A DNA stretch of 64,000 bases from Poseidonibacter lekithochrous (GTDB lineage: Bacteria; Campylobacterota; Campylobacteria; Campylobacterales; Arcobacteraceae). Below the pieces are notes generated by a model. The model saw only the letters and a list, made by a program, of their open reading frames with translations, searched no databases and was not told the DNA's origin. The number at the start of each line of letters is the position of its first letter. Positions within the stretch are counted from its first letter, which is position 1. A program made the translations under genes and the position numbers. The stretch spans positions 992,001-1,056,000 of the forward strand of contig NZ_CP054052.1 of the NCBI RefSeq assembly GCF_013283835.1, given 5' to 3'. Shown here piece after piece: positions 20,131 through 30,779 of this stretch.

Positions 20131-21241
20131 ACTAAAGACAAATATAGAAAAATATTTTACTAATGATCTTAGTACTTATGCTTTTTCTAACTATCCTAGA
20201 GATATTAAAAAAGATTATTATTTTGAATTGAGAGATAAAATATCACGAGACTTAATTCATATAGATGGTATTTTATCAGTATACTCAATGGGTAATGTAG
20301 GTGCTCCTGGAATTTCTGATTTAGATTTCTTGATTGTAGTGGAAAATGATTTTTCTAATAAAAAATTATTAGAAGATTATTTTAGTAATTTGACTGATTT
20401 AGACAAATATATTGCCTTTGTTCATTATCCTTTTATTGCGTTTGAAGATAATATTAACAATGTTTTAAAAATACTGCCTTTAAGTAATTTAAATTATGAA
20501 CAAGGTAAAAAATATGATTTTAGTTCAGAAATATCAGAGAATGAAAATATAACTATATTATCAGAATTAAGTTTTCTTTTTTATCCCAATTTATTTATCA
20601 ATATTTTGCTTATGAAAAATATTGATTTTCGACAATCTATACAATTATTAAACGCATTTAGATTTCCACTAGAATTTATTTTAAAATATAATGAAATAAA
20701 ATGCTTTAAACAATATATTGAAAAATTGGACAAAATAAAGGCTAGTTGGAAAACTTTAGATAAAGAAGAACTCAAGAAAGAAATAATTATTCTTTTAAAA
20801 GAAGCTTTATTTGTATGCTACATATTAATTGATGAGATTAATAAAAAGATTGAATGTATTGAATCTAAAAATATTGATTTACCATCATTTAATGTTATTA
20901 TATTAAATAATTATAATCATATTAAATCATTAACTTATACTGTTAACATATATTATAAATATAATCGACTTGTTAAATTTTTACCTTTAAACTTTATAAA
21001 ACCATATACTATGTTAAGCGAAAATAATAGTAATATTATATTTGAATATAATACTATAAATATGAAAATTAATAGAAATAGTGAATTTATGAATAGAAAT
21101 AAGTTGTATTCTGATTATTCAAATAATTTAACAAAAAATAACTTAGAAGATTTTGTACCATACCCATTTTTTTTCAAAAATAAAAAAACATCAATCTTAA
21201 AAAAAGTATTCTATAAAATAATTAAAAGGCTGTATAAATGA
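20123..21241 (+). CDS. Pol-beta-superfamily nucleotidyltransferase-like protein, second of pair
   Basis: A 372-residue protein with VYSMGNVGAPGISDLDFLIVV at residues about 53-73. The SDLD aspartates of the nucleotidyltransferase site are clear, but the usual GS is GN, which is unusual and may change activity. The remainder is helical and unrecognised. I prefer the ATG at 20123 to the TTG at 20117; it overlaps the first nucleotidyltransferase by eight bases. The end overlaps the PfkB kinase by four bases. The tight coupling suggests that the three proteins work on one molecule, possibly a nucleotide-activated decoration for the glycan. That is inference. Confidence 0.55.
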   Translation: MNELKTNIEKYFTNDLSTYAFSNYPRDIKKDYYFELRDKISRDLIHIDGILSVYSMGNVGAPGISDLDFLIVVENDFSNKKLLEDYFSNLTDLDKYIAFVHYPFIAFEDNINNVLKILPLSNLNYEQGKKYDFSSEISENENITILSELSFLFYPNLFINILLMKNIDFRQSIQLLNAFRFPLEFILKYNEIKCFKQYIEKLDKIKASWKTLDKEELKKEIIILLKEALFVCYILIDEINKKIECIESKNIDLPSFNVIILNNYNHIKSLTYTVNIYYKYNRLVKFLPLNFIKPYTMLSENNSNIIFEYNTINMKINRNSEFMNRNKLYSDYSNNLTKNNLEDFVPYPFFFKNKKTSILKKVFYKIIKRLYK

Positions 21242-22116
21242 AAAAAATAATACTTTGTGGATCTTTAGCATATGATAATATTATAGTATCAAATGATACG
21301 TTTATTGAACAATATGAAAAATACAATAGTTTAAATATGTCTTTATCTACGGGATCCGTACGAGTTGAATATGGAGGTTGTGCTGGTAATATAGCATATG
21401 GTTTAAATCAATTAGGAATAAAATCAAAAATCATTTCATCTTTAGGAAAAAAAGATAGCAAAAATTACTTGAAACATCTTAAATCAAATAATATTAAGAC
21501 AAATGATATCCGTATTTTCAAAGGTTTTTCTGCGCAGGCACATATCTTAAATGATAAAGAGAACAATCAGATAACATCATTTTATTTAGGCTCTTTATCA
21601 AATAGGCTAAATGATGTAACTTTTAGTAAAAATAATATTGTAATGATTTCTCCCGATAATATTGAAAATATGAAGTTCTATGCAAATTATTGTATCAAAA
21701 ATAATATAGAATTTATTTTTGATCCAGGTCAAGTTATATCAATGTTTAATAAAAAAGATTTGAAATTGTTTATATCTAAATCTAAGATATTGATTATCAA
21801 TCAACATGAATTTAATTTTTTAGCTAGTAAATTTAATGAAAAAAAACTATTTAATTTAACTAAAAAAATTATAATTACAAAAGATTCCTCTGGTTCAGAA
21901 CTTTATATTAATGGGGAGATGAAGCATTATGAAAAAGCAAACACAGTTATTAAAAAAGAGATAATTGATCCTACGGGCTGTGGAGATGCTTATAGAGCTG
22001 GGGTTTTGTATTCATTGATCATTGATGATATAAAAAAAGGTATGAAAATAGGTTCTAATTTAGCCTCTGAGAATATTAAATCTCATGGTACACAAAATTA
22101 TAAAATTAAGGGATAA
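21238..22116 (+). CDS. PfkB-family carbohydrate kinase
   Basis: This 292-residue kinase has the N-terminal ILCGSLAYDNIIV, an early glycine-rich YGGCAGNIAYGLNQLG and the C-terminal PfkB signature IIDPTGCGDAYRAGVLYS, where the aspartate of GCGD is the catalytic base. The family phosphorylates ribose, adenosine, fructose, heptose or related molecules; the GGxxGN and DPTGCGDA form is nearest to the ribokinase/adenosine-kinase branch. The substrate is not known. It overlaps the second nucleotidyltransferase by four bases. A kinase that makes a sugar phosphate and two nucleotidyltransferases could form an activation cassette. Confidence 0.75.
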   Translation: MKKIILCGSLAYDNIIVSNDTFIEQYEKYNSLNMSLSTGSVRVEYGGCAGNIAYGLNQLGIKSKIISSLGKKDSKNYLKHLKSNNIKTNDIRIFKGFSAQAHILNDKENNQITSFYLGSLSNRLNDVTFSKNNIVMISPDNIENMKFYANYCIKNNIEFIFDPGQVISMFNKKDLKLFISKSKILIINQHEFNFLASKFNEKKLFNLTKKIIITKDSSGSELYINGEMKHYEKANTVIKKEIIDPTGCGDAYRAGVLYSLIIDDIKKGMKIGSNLASENIKSHGTQNYKIKG

Positions 22117-22119
22117 AGT

Positions 22120-23556
22120 ATTCTTACTATTAATCGAAATTTATATATAAATTACCTATTAACTTTATTATGTTCTTTCCCAATTTTACTAATATTTTAC
22201 AAATTTGGAGGAGCTAGTTTTTTAATTAAAAACCTAATGATATCTTTATGTTTTGTATTTTTTATTCTTTTGTCAATAAATAAAATTAAAGTATTAATTC
22301 ATTCCTTACCATTATTTGTCTTTGTGTCAATATATCTTCCCGGTAGTATAAGAACTGATTATTTAATAATTATTGGTTTATTTCTTTCCCTATTGATATA
22401 TAAAATATATAATAATCAACCGTTTAAGTTAAATAATCTCCTTGTATATTTACTAATATTTACAATTTATCCTATTTTTAGTACTTTTGTATATTCATAC
22501 TTAAATAATAGTTTTGAAACATTAACTTTTGCAAGTATTACAATGAATCAATTTTGGATAAGGATATGTATAATTTCATTTATAGCTTACAATATTATAT
22601 ATAGTGAAGAGTTATTTATTAAATTCTTTAAAATATTGTACTTTACAAGTATTATTATATTACTTCATGGATTAGGTGAAACACTGGGTATTGTTCCTTC
22701 TTTTTTTGATAAAATAACTTATCTCTTCATTAAGCCGTCAAATTATTTTATGTATGAACAGTTAGTAAATTTGCCTATTCATAGAGCAACTAGTATTTTA
22801 TCACATCCAACTACTTTTGCTTATTTTGCTTTTTTTATTTTTATTATTACTTTTATGTATAAGAAAAATATAATTAAATATATCAGCAGAAAGGTTGTTT
22901 TGAGTATTGCAATAATTGCAGGTATTGCATCTATATCTAAGGTTTTTTTTGCAGGGATGTTATTTTTTATATTGTATGAAGTTGTTTATAAACAAAAAAG
23001 ATACAAATTATTTTTAGCTTTTATCTTTTCAGTTAGCTTTTTTATTCTATACGTATATTTTTTTGGAGCAGGTCATAAAATAACTCTTTTTAATACTTTA
23101 TACTATAATGTCAATTTACTTTATGAGTCTGGGATATTTGAATATGCTTTTAGAACAAGATATGATAGTGATACTGGCTTATTAGTATCAACTATACCTT
23201 ATATAGTAAATAACTTTTTATTTGGTATTGGTGCAAATATATTGCCTAACATTTTTTATGGTGATTCATTTTATTTTTCGTCAATGTTAAAATATGGAAT
23301 AATAGGAACTTCATTTTTTATATTTATAATATTTAGAATTAGAAAAGAGTTAAAACAAATTATTTGTTTGGTGGATGATCCGTTGATAATAGCAATTATT
23401 CAAACAGTTATTTTCTTATTATTATTTAACTTTATAATTGCAGTAGGCTCGGAACCTTTTACTTTATCTAGAATAACTGAAATTGTTTATTTTATAATAT
23501 TTTTATTTTTAGGGGGATATAAAATGAAAAGGAAATGTTGTGATAATAAGATCTAA
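22120..23556 (+). CDS. wzy: O-antigen polymerase/ligase-like membrane protein (Wzy-like), probable ATT start
   Basis: This protein is hydrophobic along its length with about eleven to twelve membrane segments. A central loop contains INRATS-like [19 protein letters not shown], and a late loop is [19 protein letters not shown], as in Wzy/O-antigen ligase proteins. The first ATG is at 22237 but has no ribosome site and would cut the first membrane helix. The frame is open back to 22117, and ATT at 22120 has AAGGG seven bases upstream, right after the kinase stop; this gives 478 residues with a normal family N-terminus ([20 protein letters not shown]). I infer ATT initiation. It overlaps hddA by 17 bases. 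Confidence 0.72.
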   Translation: MLTINRNLYINYLLTLLCSFPILLIFYKFGGASFLIKNLMISLCFVFFILLSINKIKVLIHSLPLFVFVSIYLPGSIRTDYLIIIGLFLSLLIYKIYNNQPFKLNNLLVYLLIFTIYPIFSTFVYSYLNNSFETLTFASITMNQFWIRICIISFIAYNIIYSEELFIKFFKILYFTSIIILLHGLGETLGIVPSFFDKITYLFIKPSNYFMYEQLVNLPIHRATSILSHPTTFAYFAFFIFIITFMYKKNIIKYISRKVVLSIAIIAGIASISKVFFAGMLFFILYEVVYKQKRYKLFLAFIFSVSFFILYVYFFGAGHKITLFNTLYYNVNLLYESGIFEYAFRTRYDSDTGLLVSTIPYIVNNFLFGIGANILPNIFYGDSFYFSSMLKYGIIGTSFFIFIIFRIRKELKQIICLVDDPLIIAIIQTVIFLLLFNFIIAVGSEPFTLSRITEIVYFIIFLFLGGYKMKRKCCDNKI

Positions 23557-24556
23557 AGCACCTTTAAGACTAGGCCTTGCTGGTGGAGGAACAGATTTAA
23601 ATACTTATTGTGATAAATTTGATGGATATGTACTTAATGCGACTATATCTTTATATGTACATTGTACTATTGAAGAAAGATTTGATAGTAAAATACTATT
23701 CGAATCAACAGATATAAATCAAGTTTTAGAAACAGACTCTAATTTAAAATTAGAATTAGATGGACAAATGGATTTATACAAGGGCATCTATAATCGTATG
23801 GTAAAAGATTATATTGAAAAACCATTAAGTTTTAGTTTAACAACATACTCTGATGTACCTAGTGGTAGTGGCCTTGGTGGTAGTTCTACATTAGTAGTTG
23901 CAATCATAAAAGCTTTTGTAGAATGGTTAAATCTTCCTCTTGGTGAATACGATATAGCTAGACTTGCTTTTGATATAGAAAGGGAAGATATTGGTATTAT
24001 TGGTGGTGCTCAGGATCAATATGCTGCCACATTTGGTGGATTCAATTTCATGGAATTTTATGATAAAAAAAGAGTAATTGTAAACCCTCTTAGAATTAAA
24101 AATTGGATTATCGATGAACTTGAAGCCTCTATGGTTTTATACTTCACAAATATTACTCGACAAGCAAGTCAAATAGAGAAAGAGAAAAAAAGTCTTTTAA
24201 GTGATGCTAAATCATTAGACGCAATGCATGAGGTAAAAAAAGATGCTGTTTTAATTAAAGAGGCTCTTTTAAAAGGAGAAATAAATAATTTCGCAAGAAT
24301 ACTTGGAAAGTCTTGGAGTGCAAAAAAAAGAGTTTCAAGTAGTATATCAAATAATGAGATTGATAAAATATACGATTTAGCCATTAAAAATGGTGCTTAC
24401 AGTGGGAAAGTCAGTGGTGCAGGAGGAGGTGGATTTATGTTCTTTATGGTGAATCCATTGAAAAAGTTAAAATTAGTACGAGAACTGAATAAACAGCAAG
24501 GTGAAGTTATAAATTTTATGTTTGTTAAAGATGGGACAAAAGGTTGGAAAATATGA
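23540..24556 (+). CDS. hddA: D-glycero-alpha-D-manno-heptose-7-phosphate kinase
   Basis: A GHMP-family kinase of 338 residues. It starts at GTG 23540 with [20 protein letters not shown], has the ATP-binding loop [15 protein letters not shown] near residue 110 and the C-terminal [14 protein letters not shown]. These features match HddA, which phosphorylates heptose-7-phosphate at C1. AAGGAAA precedes the GTG. The next three genes complete the GDP-heptose route, which makes the substrate assignment solid. It shares the ATGA overlap with gmhA. Confidence 0.9.
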   Translation: MIIRSKAPLRLGLAGGGTDLNTYCDKFDGYVLNATISLYVHCTIEERFDSKILFESTDINQVLETDSNLKLELDGQMDLYKGIYNRMVKDYIEKPLSFSLTTYSDVPSGSGLGGSSTLVVAIIKAFVEWLNLPLGEYDIARLAFDIEREDIGIIGGAQDQYAATFGGFNFMEFYDKKRVIVNPLRIKNWIIDELEASMVLYFTNITRQASQIEKEKKSLLSDAKSLDAMHEVKKDAVLIKEALLKGEINNFARILGKSWSAKKRVSSSISNNEIDKIYDLAIKNGAYSGKVSGAGGGGFMFFMVNPLKKLKLVRELNKQQGEVINFMFVKDGTKGWKI

Positions 24557-25143
24557 TAAATGAATATATAAGTAGTCAAATAAAAAAATCAATTATGGTA
24601 AAGGAACAATTATTAAATAATAGTGAACTAATGGATTTAATTTTAAAAGTGTCATTAGAAGCAGTAGCTGTATATAATAATGGAAATAAGACACTTATTG
24701 CAGGTAATGGTGGCAGTGCAGCAGATGCTCAGCATATTGCTGGTGAATTTGTTAGTAAATTTTATTTTGATAGACCAGGGATACCTTCTCTTGCACTTAC
24801 TACTGATACAAGTATTATTACTGCAATAGGAAATGACTATGGTTATAAGAAACTTTTTGCACGACAAATTCAAGCGAATGGAGTTAGTGGCGATATGTTT
24901 ATAGGAATATCGACAAGTGGTAATAGCGAAAACTTAATTGAAGCACTAATAGAATGTAAAGAAAAAGGCATTATATCTGTTGGGCTTACTGGCGAAAGTG
25001 GTGGTAAAATGGCTGAACTTTGTGACTATTGCATTAAAGTTCCATCTGTAGAAACTCCAAGAGTTCAGGAAACTCATATTTTAATAGGACATATTATATG
25101 TGCTATTGTAGAAGAATCAATATTTGGTAAAGGGTTTAATTAA
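24553..25143 (+). CDS. gmhA: Sedoheptulose-7-phosphate isomerase
   Basis: This 196-residue SIS-domain protein contains [19 protein letters not shown], the GmhA hallmark with active-site residues. It also has [33 protein letters not shown] and [16 protein letters not shown]. It converts sedoheptulose-7-phosphate to D-glycero-D-manno-heptose-7-phosphate, the first step of GDP-heptose synthesis. I use the ATG at 24553, which overlaps the hddA stop as ATGA and has AAAGG about ten bases upstream; a TTG at 24544 is less likely. Confidence 0.92.
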   Translation: MINEYISSQIKKSIMVKEQLLNNSELMDLILKVSLEAVAVYNNGNKTLIAGNGGSAADAQHIAGEFVSKFYFDRPGIPSLALTTDTSIITAIGNDYGYKKLFARQIQANGVSGDMFIGISTSGNSENLIEALIECKEKGIISVGLTGESGGKMAELCDYCIKVPSVETPRVQETHILIGHIICAIVEESIFGKGFN

Positions 25144-25823
25144 TGGAAGCTATAGTACTCGCAGGTGGATTGGGTACAAGACTCAAAAGTGTTGTTTCTG
25201 AACTTCCAAAACCCATGGCACCAATATGTGATAGGCCATTTCTAGAATATATTTTAAATTATTTACATAAAAATGGTATTAAAAGAGTTATATTATCTGT
25301 AGGCTATAAATGGGAAACTATAAAAGAATATTTTGGATATAGTTATGAAAATATGGAACTTATATATAGTATAGAAAATGAACCTCTTGGAACTGGTGGA
25401 GCAATTAAAAAAGCAATGGATAAAATTAAGAATAAAATTTTTTTTATCATAAATGGCGATACTTTTTTTAATATAGATTTGAAAAATTTAACTTTAAAAG
25501 AAGATAGTAAACTTATGTTGTCTCTTAAAAAAATGAATAATTTTGATAGGTATGGATGTGTTGAACATAAAAATGGCTATATAACTGAATTTAGAGAAAA
25601 AGAATATTATGAAAGAGGAGATATAAATTGTGGAATATATTTAGCTTCTACGGATATATTTGATAAGTACAATATAGAATACAAATTTTCTTTTGAGGAG
25701 TTTATTCAAAATAATTTTAAAGAATTAAGAACTACCTCAGAAGTTTTTGATAATTACTTTATTGATATAGGAATACCAGAGGATTATGCACTAGCACAAA
25801 AAGAAATAGAGAATTATGTATGA
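25143..25823 (+). CDS. hddC: D-glycero-alpha-D-manno-heptose-1-phosphate guanylyltransferase
   Basis: A nucleotidyltransferase of 226 residues with the opening [20 protein letters not shown] and KPMAPI, followed by [25 protein letters not shown] and the metal aspartate in [13 protein letters not shown]. The size and sequence match the single-domain HddC type. It joins GTP and heptose-1-phosphate to make GDP-D-glycero-alpha-D-manno-heptose. It starts at ATG 25143, overlapping gmhA by one base, and overlaps gmhB by four bases. Confidence 0.88.
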   Translation: MEAIVLAGGLGTRLKSVVSELPKPMAPICDRPFLEYILNYLHKNGIKRVILSVGYKWETIKEYFGYSYENMELIYSIENEPLGTGGAIKKAMDKIKNKIFFIINGDTFFNIDLKNLTLKEDSKLMLSLKKMNNFDRYGCVEHKNGYITEFREKEYYERGDINCGIYLASTDIFDKYNIEYKFSFEEFIQNNFKELRTTSEVFDNYFIDIGIPEDYALAQKEIENYV

Positions 25824-26341
25824 AAAAAGCCTTGTTCTTAGATAGGGATGGTGTTATAAATATAGAAAAGAACTATCTTTATAAAATATCAGATTTTGAA
25901 TTTTTAGATGGTGTATTTGAAACTTGTCGATATTTCCAACGCTTAGGATATTTGATTATAATCATTACAAATCAAGCAGGAATAGCTAGAGGTAAATATA
26001 CCGAAAAAGATTTTAAATTATTAACCAACTGGATGACTCATAAATTCGAAATAGAAAAAGTTGATATTTCTAAAGTTTATTATTGTTCTCATCATCCAGA
26101 TTTTACTGGTGAATGTGAATGTCGTAAACCAAAACCGAAGATGTTATTTGATGCTGAAAAAGATTTTGATTTAGATTTAAGAAAATCAATTTTAATAGGA
26201 GATAAGAATAGTGATATCGAAGCTGGGATAAATGCCGGAATAATACATAATTATTTAATTTCTACTGGTCATCCTATTATTGAAAATAATTATAGTGTTC
26301 AAATATTAAGTAATTTACGTGAGTTAAAGGATTTATTTTGA
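25820..26341 (+). CDS. gmhB: D-glycero-D-manno-heptose 1,7-bisphosphate phosphatase
   Basis: A HAD-superfamily phosphatase of 173 residues. Motif I is [11 protein letters not shown] with the nucleophile Asp8 and the acid Asp10. Motif II is [13 protein letters not shown] zinc-binding loop reads [19 protein letters not shown], and motif III is [14 protein letters not shown]. These features are typical of GmhB, which removes the 7-phosphate from heptose bisphosphate. It is the last gene of the four-gene GDP-heptose set and overlaps the following transferase by four bases. Confidence 0.92.
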   Translation: MKKALFLDRDGVINIEKNYLYKISDFEFLDGVFETCRYFQRLGYLIIIITNQAGIARGKYTEKDFKLLTNWMTHKFEIEKVDISKVYYCSHHPDFTGECECRKPKPKMLFDAEKDFDLDLRKSILIGDKNSDIEAGINAGIIHNYLISTGHPIIENNYSVQILSNLRELKDLF

Positions 26342-27471
26342 AAAAAATTTTATTTATTTATCTTGATAATTTGTTTCCAACAAATAATGGAAGTAGAAAA
26401 AATTCATTATCTGTGATTGAATATTTGCAAAAAAATGGTTACTCAATAGATATATTTTGTATATATAATAACAAAAAAAATGATAGTATTATAAATGAAT
26501 ACTGTGATAATTTATATGAATATAAAAGTCCCTTATCAAACTTATTTCTTAAATTTATAAATAAAATTTTGAATATTTTTATATTAAACCCTTTGCTAAA
26601 ACATAGTATTTTTAAGTATATTTTGAGTAATAAAATGAAAAAAATATTAAAATCCACAGATTATGATAAAATTATCTTAAACTATGTTCAATGGCATTCT
26701 TTAATACCAAAAGAATACTTGCCTAAAACAATTATATTTACTCATGATATATATTATTATAGATATCATAGTTTTGCGAAAAGCTACTGGAAAAATATCA
26801 TATATAACAATATAAAAAAGTATGAAATCGGACTTTTGAAAGAATATTATAAAATATTAGTAGTTGCTGATTATGAAAAAAAAGAATTAAGTAAATCTAT
26901 TGACAGTTCAAAAATAGAATACATAGGTGCACCGCAAGAAGTTAAAAATATTGATATTAATAAAAGTAAATATACTTTTGGATTTATTGGCGCTAACGCC
27001 TGGCAAAATGAGGAAGCTTTAATTTATTATATTAATAATTTTATTAACTTTTTAGATGATGATTTAGTGATTGCTGGAAGTATATCAAATAACAAAAATA
27101 TAATAGATTTATCTTCAAAATATAAAAATATAAAATTATTAGGATTTGTTGATAGTTTGGATGTCTTTTATGAAGAATGTAAGTTTATAATTGCTCCTAT
27201 ATTATCGGGAAGTGGTATAAAAATTAAAGTACTTGAAGCACTTTCCTATGGTAAAGTTGTTTTAGCAACAGAAAAATCACTAGAAGGAATAAATGTTGTT
27301 AACAAAAAAGAGATAATTAATATTGATTTTATGGATAAACTTGACTTAAAAAATTATATTAAAAATATAACAGAAAATGAATATGAAGACATATCAAATA
27401 ATGCTAAAAAGTTTATAAATGAAAACTTTTCTAGAGATAAACTTTTTTCAAATATTTTAAAGGAAAATTAA
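26338..27471 (+). CDS. Glycosyltransferase, GT-B fold (family 4-like)
   Basis: This 377-residue protein has a GT4-type layout. The N-terminus is [20 protein letters not shown]. The second domain starts at [20 protein letters not shown] near residue 210, and [19 protein letters not shown] near residue 285 corresponds to the donor-binding ExxxxxxE region with S-G-S-G-I-K-x-K. It starts at TTG 26338 inside the gmhB stop. It follows the GDP-heptose genes, so transfer of heptose is possible but not shown by the sequence. Confidence 0.75.
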   Translation: MKKILFIYLDNLFPTNNGSRKNSLSVIEYLQKNGYSIDIFCIYNNKKNDSIINEYCDNLYEYKSPLSNLFLKFINKILNIFILNPLLKHSIFKYILSNKMKKILKSTDYDKIILNYVQWHSLIPKEYLPKTIIFTHDIYYYRYHSFAKSYWKNIIYNNIKKYEIGLLKEYYKILVVADYEKKELSKSIDSSKIEYIGAPQEVKNIDINKSKYTFGFIGANAWQNEEALIYYINNFINFLDDDLVIAGSISNNKNIIDLSSKYKNIKLLGFVDSLDVFYEECKFIIAPILSGSGIKIKVLEALSYGKVVLATEKSLEGINVVNKKEIINIDFMDKLDLKNYIKNITENEYEDISNNAKKFINENFSRDKLFSNILKEN

Positions 27472-28569
27472 TTGAAGATATTACAAGTTATACCAAATCT
27501 AAATACGGGAGGAGCCGAGAAGTTCTGTATTGATTTATCAAATGAATTATCAAAAGATAATGAAGTGATCCTTTGTTCTTTATTTGATATTAATGAAAGT
27601 ATGTTTTTAGCAAATAAAATCAATGATAATGTAAAAGTTGTAACTCTTGGAAAAAAACTTGGTGCTGATTGGAAAATTTTTTTTAAAATTTACAGTTTAA
27701 TTAAAAAAGAAAAGCCTGATATTATCCATACCCATTTAAAAGCTTTATTTTATTCTATTCTTTCAATTTTTTTGTTTAAGAACTTAAAGTTTTTTCATAC
27801 AATACATAATATTGCGACAAAAGAAAATTCAAAGATTTTTATGAATATATATAATATATTATTTAACAAATTTGGTGTTAAGCCAGTAGCTATTTCGGAA
27901 AAAGTATTAAAAACTGTTCATGATGTTTATGGTACAAATCATAAAATAAAAATTGATAATGGCGTATTAAGACCTATGACAACAGATTTATTAGATAATG
28001 TAAAAAAAGAAATTGAAGATTTAAAAATAAACCAAGACACAAAAGTATTTTTAAATATAGCAAGAATTTCTCCTCAAAAAAATCAAATGATGTTAGTTGA
28101 AGTTTTTAATAAATTGATTGAAGAGGGTAATAATATTATTTTATTAATTATTGGTGAAGATTCAACAGTTGAGAAAGAATATTATAATAGTGTAAAGTTA
28201 ATCTCAAAACAAGGGATTACTTTCTTAGGATTAAGAAATAATATAGCAGATTATTTGTATTATTCCGATGTTTTTTGTTTATCATCAGATTATGAAGGCT
28301 TACCAATTACTCTACTAGAATCAATGTCTATGGGATGTTTACCGATATGTACTCCTGTTGGAGGTATTCCTGATGTTATTAAAACAGAAGTAAATGGATT
28401 GTTAGCAATTGATAAAAATAAAAAAGAATTTTATAATATTGTTAGTTTATATCTGAGACTTGAAGAATCAGAAAAAAGAATTATAAAGAAAAATACTCAA
28501 TCTAAATTTGAAGAAGGTTATGATATAGAAATGTGTTCATCAAAATATTATAATGAGTATTCTAAATGA
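27472..28569 (+). CDS. Glycosyltransferase family 4
   Basis: A retaining GT4 transferase of 365 residues. It has KILQVIPNLNTGGAEKFCID at the start, HTHLKALFYSILSIF, and VFLNIARISPQKNQMMLVE beginning the donor domain. The donor site is DVFCLSSDYEGLPITLLESM followed by PVGGIPDVI. The TTG start at 27472 directly abuts the previous stop. It probably adds one sugar to the lipid-linked repeat unit in the cytoplasm; donor and acceptor are unknown. Overlap of four bases with the next gene suggests co-translation. Confidence 0.85.
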   Translation: MKILQVIPNLNTGGAEKFCIDLSNELSKDNEVILCSLFDINESMFLANKINDNVKVVTLGKKLGADWKIFFKIYSLIKKEKPDIIHTHLKALFYSILSIFLFKNLKFFHTIHNIATKENSKIFMNIYNILFNKFGVKPVAISEKVLKTVHDVYGTNHKIKIDNGVLRPMTTDLLDNVKKEIEDLKINQDTKVFLNIARISPQKNQMMLVEVFNKLIEEGNNIILLIIGEDSTVEKEYYNSVKLISKQGITFLGLRNNIADYLYYSDVFCLSSDYEGLPITLLESMSMGCLPICTPVGGIPDVIKTEVNGLLAIDKNKKEFYNIVSLYLRLEESEKRIIKKNTQSKFEEGYDIEMCSSKYYNEYSK

Positions 28570-29462
28570 ATGTAAAAAAAATAGTTATATTTGGTAAATT
28601 ACCACCACCTATTGGAGGAGTAACAAGAAGCATTGAAAATTTATTTAGATCTTTGGAATTAAAAAAAATATTTGTTGAAATTATCTCTAAAAAAAATTTT
28701 TTTAAAAGATTTGATGTTGCACATGTACACTATTCAAAAAGTTGGAAAAGATTAATTGGTTTAATTCTAGGAAAAATTATTGCTAAAAAAGTAATATTTA
28801 CATTACATGGAAATAAATATAATAATGATATTTATAATAAAATAAATTCAAAAATTGCTGATGGTGTGATATTTTTAAATAAGAATACTTATAATAAAAA
28901 TCATCAGAAATTTACTAATTCAGTAATATTAACTTCATTATTTAAAGAAGGTTTATTTATCCATAAAGAGGGTAAAAAACTTTTAATAAAAGACTCTTCA
29001 AAAGTCTACGTGTTAGTATATGCATATACTAAAGTGATTCAGGATAATAAAGATATTTATGGTATGGATTTTATTTTAAATAATGTTGATAAATTTGATG
29101 ATAATTACGTTATTGTTTTTATTGATCCAAACTCTGGATATAAAAATGATATTCCATCTAATTTAAATGGTAAATTGATTTATTTAAACTATGAAGTAAA
29201 TTTTTTATCATTATTACAAGAAGTAGATATGTATATAAGACCTACAAGTACAGATGGTAATTCAGTAGCTGTGCAAGAAGCTCTTATGTTAGGTAAAAAA
29301 GTGCTTGCAAGTGATGTAGTAGATAGAGGTGATAGTGTTATAACATATAAATATAATAATTCTGAAGATTTTTTTAATAAACTAAAAAAGAATTGTGATA
29401 GTAAGATTGATTATAATCCTAATAGCATTGATAAATATTTAGAATTTTTAGGAAAATTATAA
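28566..29462 (+). CDS. Glycosyltransferase-like protein, short GT-B
   Basis: A 298-residue protein that resembles GT4 enzymes but is shorter than usual. It starts KIVIFGKLPPPIGGVTRSIENL, the acceptor-domain glycine loop, has FTLHGNKYN, and ends with a donor-domain segment DMYIRPTSTDGNSVAVQEALML in place of the usual E-G-x-P-x-x-x-x-E motif. About 60-80 residues of a normal GT-B protein are missing, mainly in the middle. I infer that it is a transferase of the repeat unit. The substrate is unknown. Confidence 0.7.
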   Translation: MNVKKIVIFGKLPPPIGGVTRSIENLFRSLELKKIFVEIISKKNFFKRFDVAHVHYSKSWKRLIGLILGKIIAKKVIFTLHGNKYNNDIYNKINSKIADGVIFLNKNTYNKNHQKFTNSVILTSLFKEGLFIHKEGKKLLIKDSSKVYVLVYAYTKVIQDNKDIYGMDFILNNVDKFDDNYVIVFIDPNSGYKNDIPSNLNGKLIYLNYEVNFLSLLQEVDMYIRPTSTDGNSVAVQEALMLGKKVLASDVVDRGDSVITYKYNNSEDFFNKLKKNCDSKIDYNPNSIDKYLEFLGKL

Positions 29463-30775
29463 TGTTGTCTACATTAAAAAAAGTTTATGATAACTTACCA
29501 AAAAAATATATTAAATTTTTAAAATATATACCAGACACAGTTTTATTTGGTAGATCTTATTTGTCATGGAAAGAAAAAGTCTATTTTGATAAAAGCAATA
29601 TAGATAAAAATCTATTAGAAATATTAGTATATACTAGAGAAAATACACAATTTGGAAAAGATAATATACAAAAAGATATAAATATATCAAATGTAAAAAA
29701 AGTATTAGAAACATTACCTTTAATATCATCTAATGATTTATCTACAAATTTGGATTATTATGTATCAAAAGAATTCAAAGATAAAAAATCTTATCTCACG
29801 ACTACAGGTGGTACAGGTAGGAACCCTACTTCAATTTTACTTTCAAATGAATCTTATGGTATTGAGTGGGCTCATATGCATCATATTTGGTCTTTGTTAG
29901 GATATAAAAAATCTAGAGATTTGAAATTAACACTTAGAGGAAAAAGTTTAAAAGATAACAATTTAGTAGAATATAATCCTATTTATAATGAGCTAGTGGT
30001 GGATACATTTAAAGTAAAAGATACTAACTTTAAAGATTTTTTAAAAGTTATAAATAAGTATGATATTAAATATATACATGGTTATCCTTCCTTAGTCAAA
30101 GAATTTATAGTTTATTTTGATAAATATAATTATAAACTTTCTTTAAATGGCATATTTTTGGCTAGTGAAGGGGCAACGGTAGAAGATAAAAAAAAGATTT
30201 CAGATTTTTTTAAATGCAAAGTTATTCATTGGTATGGTCAAAGTGAAAAAGTTACATTAGCTGTTGATACCAAATCAAATGATATGTTTAAGGTTTATAC
30301 ATCTTATGGTTATCCACGAATTGTTAATGGTGAACTTATTGCTACTTCATTTGTGAACAAGGCTTTACCCTTAATAAATTACAGAATGGGAGATGGCGCA
30401 GATATAGTTGAATCTGATAATCATATTTATATTAAAAATCTGAAAGGTAGATGGGGGAAAGATTTTATTTATCTTGATAAAAATAAAAAAATACCAACAT
30501 CATCAATTAATTTACATTCTTCAATACAAGATCAAATATTATTTTATCAAATATATCAAAAAGAATATAAGTCCATTGAAATAAGAGTAGTGCCTAAAAC
30601 GGATAGTACCTTAAATACAAAAAAATTAATTGAAACTTTTGGACTAGAAATGAGAAGTAATTTAAAAGATTTTAGTATAAATGTGAAAATTGTAAATGAA
30701 AATGAAATAATAAAAAGTCATAGAGGAAAAATGATCCTTTTAGTGCAAGAATTAAAAAACAAAATGGAGAACTAA
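29462..30775 (+). CDS. Adenylate-forming enzyme of the PaaK/CapK family
   Basis: This 437-residue protein has the AMP-binding loop YLTTTGGTGR at residues 111-120, the adenine-site segment VIHWYGQSEKVTLAV near 258-270 and NYRMGDGAD. These match the phenylacetate-CoA ligase branch, including CapK proteins found in capsule loci. In such loci the role is unproven; activation of an organic acid for attachment to a sugar is one idea. It is coupled to the transferase before it by a one-base overlap and lies four bases ahead of the two-domain oxidoreductase. Confidence 0.75.
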   Translation: MLSTLKKVYDNLPKKYIKFLKYIPDTVLFGRSYLSWKEKVYFDKSNIDKNLLEILVYTRENTQFGKDNIQKDINISNVKKVLETLPLISSNDLSTNLDYYVSKEFKDKKSYLTTTGGTGRNPTSILLSNESYGIEWAHMHHIWSLLGYKKSRDLKLTLRGKSLKDNNLVEYNPIYNELVVDTFKVKDTNFKDFLKVINKYDIKYIHGYPSLVKEFIVYFDKYNYKLSLNGIFLASEGATVEDKKKISDFFKCKVIHWYGQSEKVTLAVDTKSNDMFKVYTSYGYPRIVNGELIATSFVNKALPLINYRMGDGADIVESDNHIYIKNLKGRWGKDFIYLDKNKKIPTSSINLHSSIQDQILFYQIYQKEYKSIEIRVVPKTDSTLNTKKLIETFGLEMRSNLKDFSINVKIVNENEIIKSHRGKMILLVQELKNKMEN

Positions 30776-30779
30776 TTAA

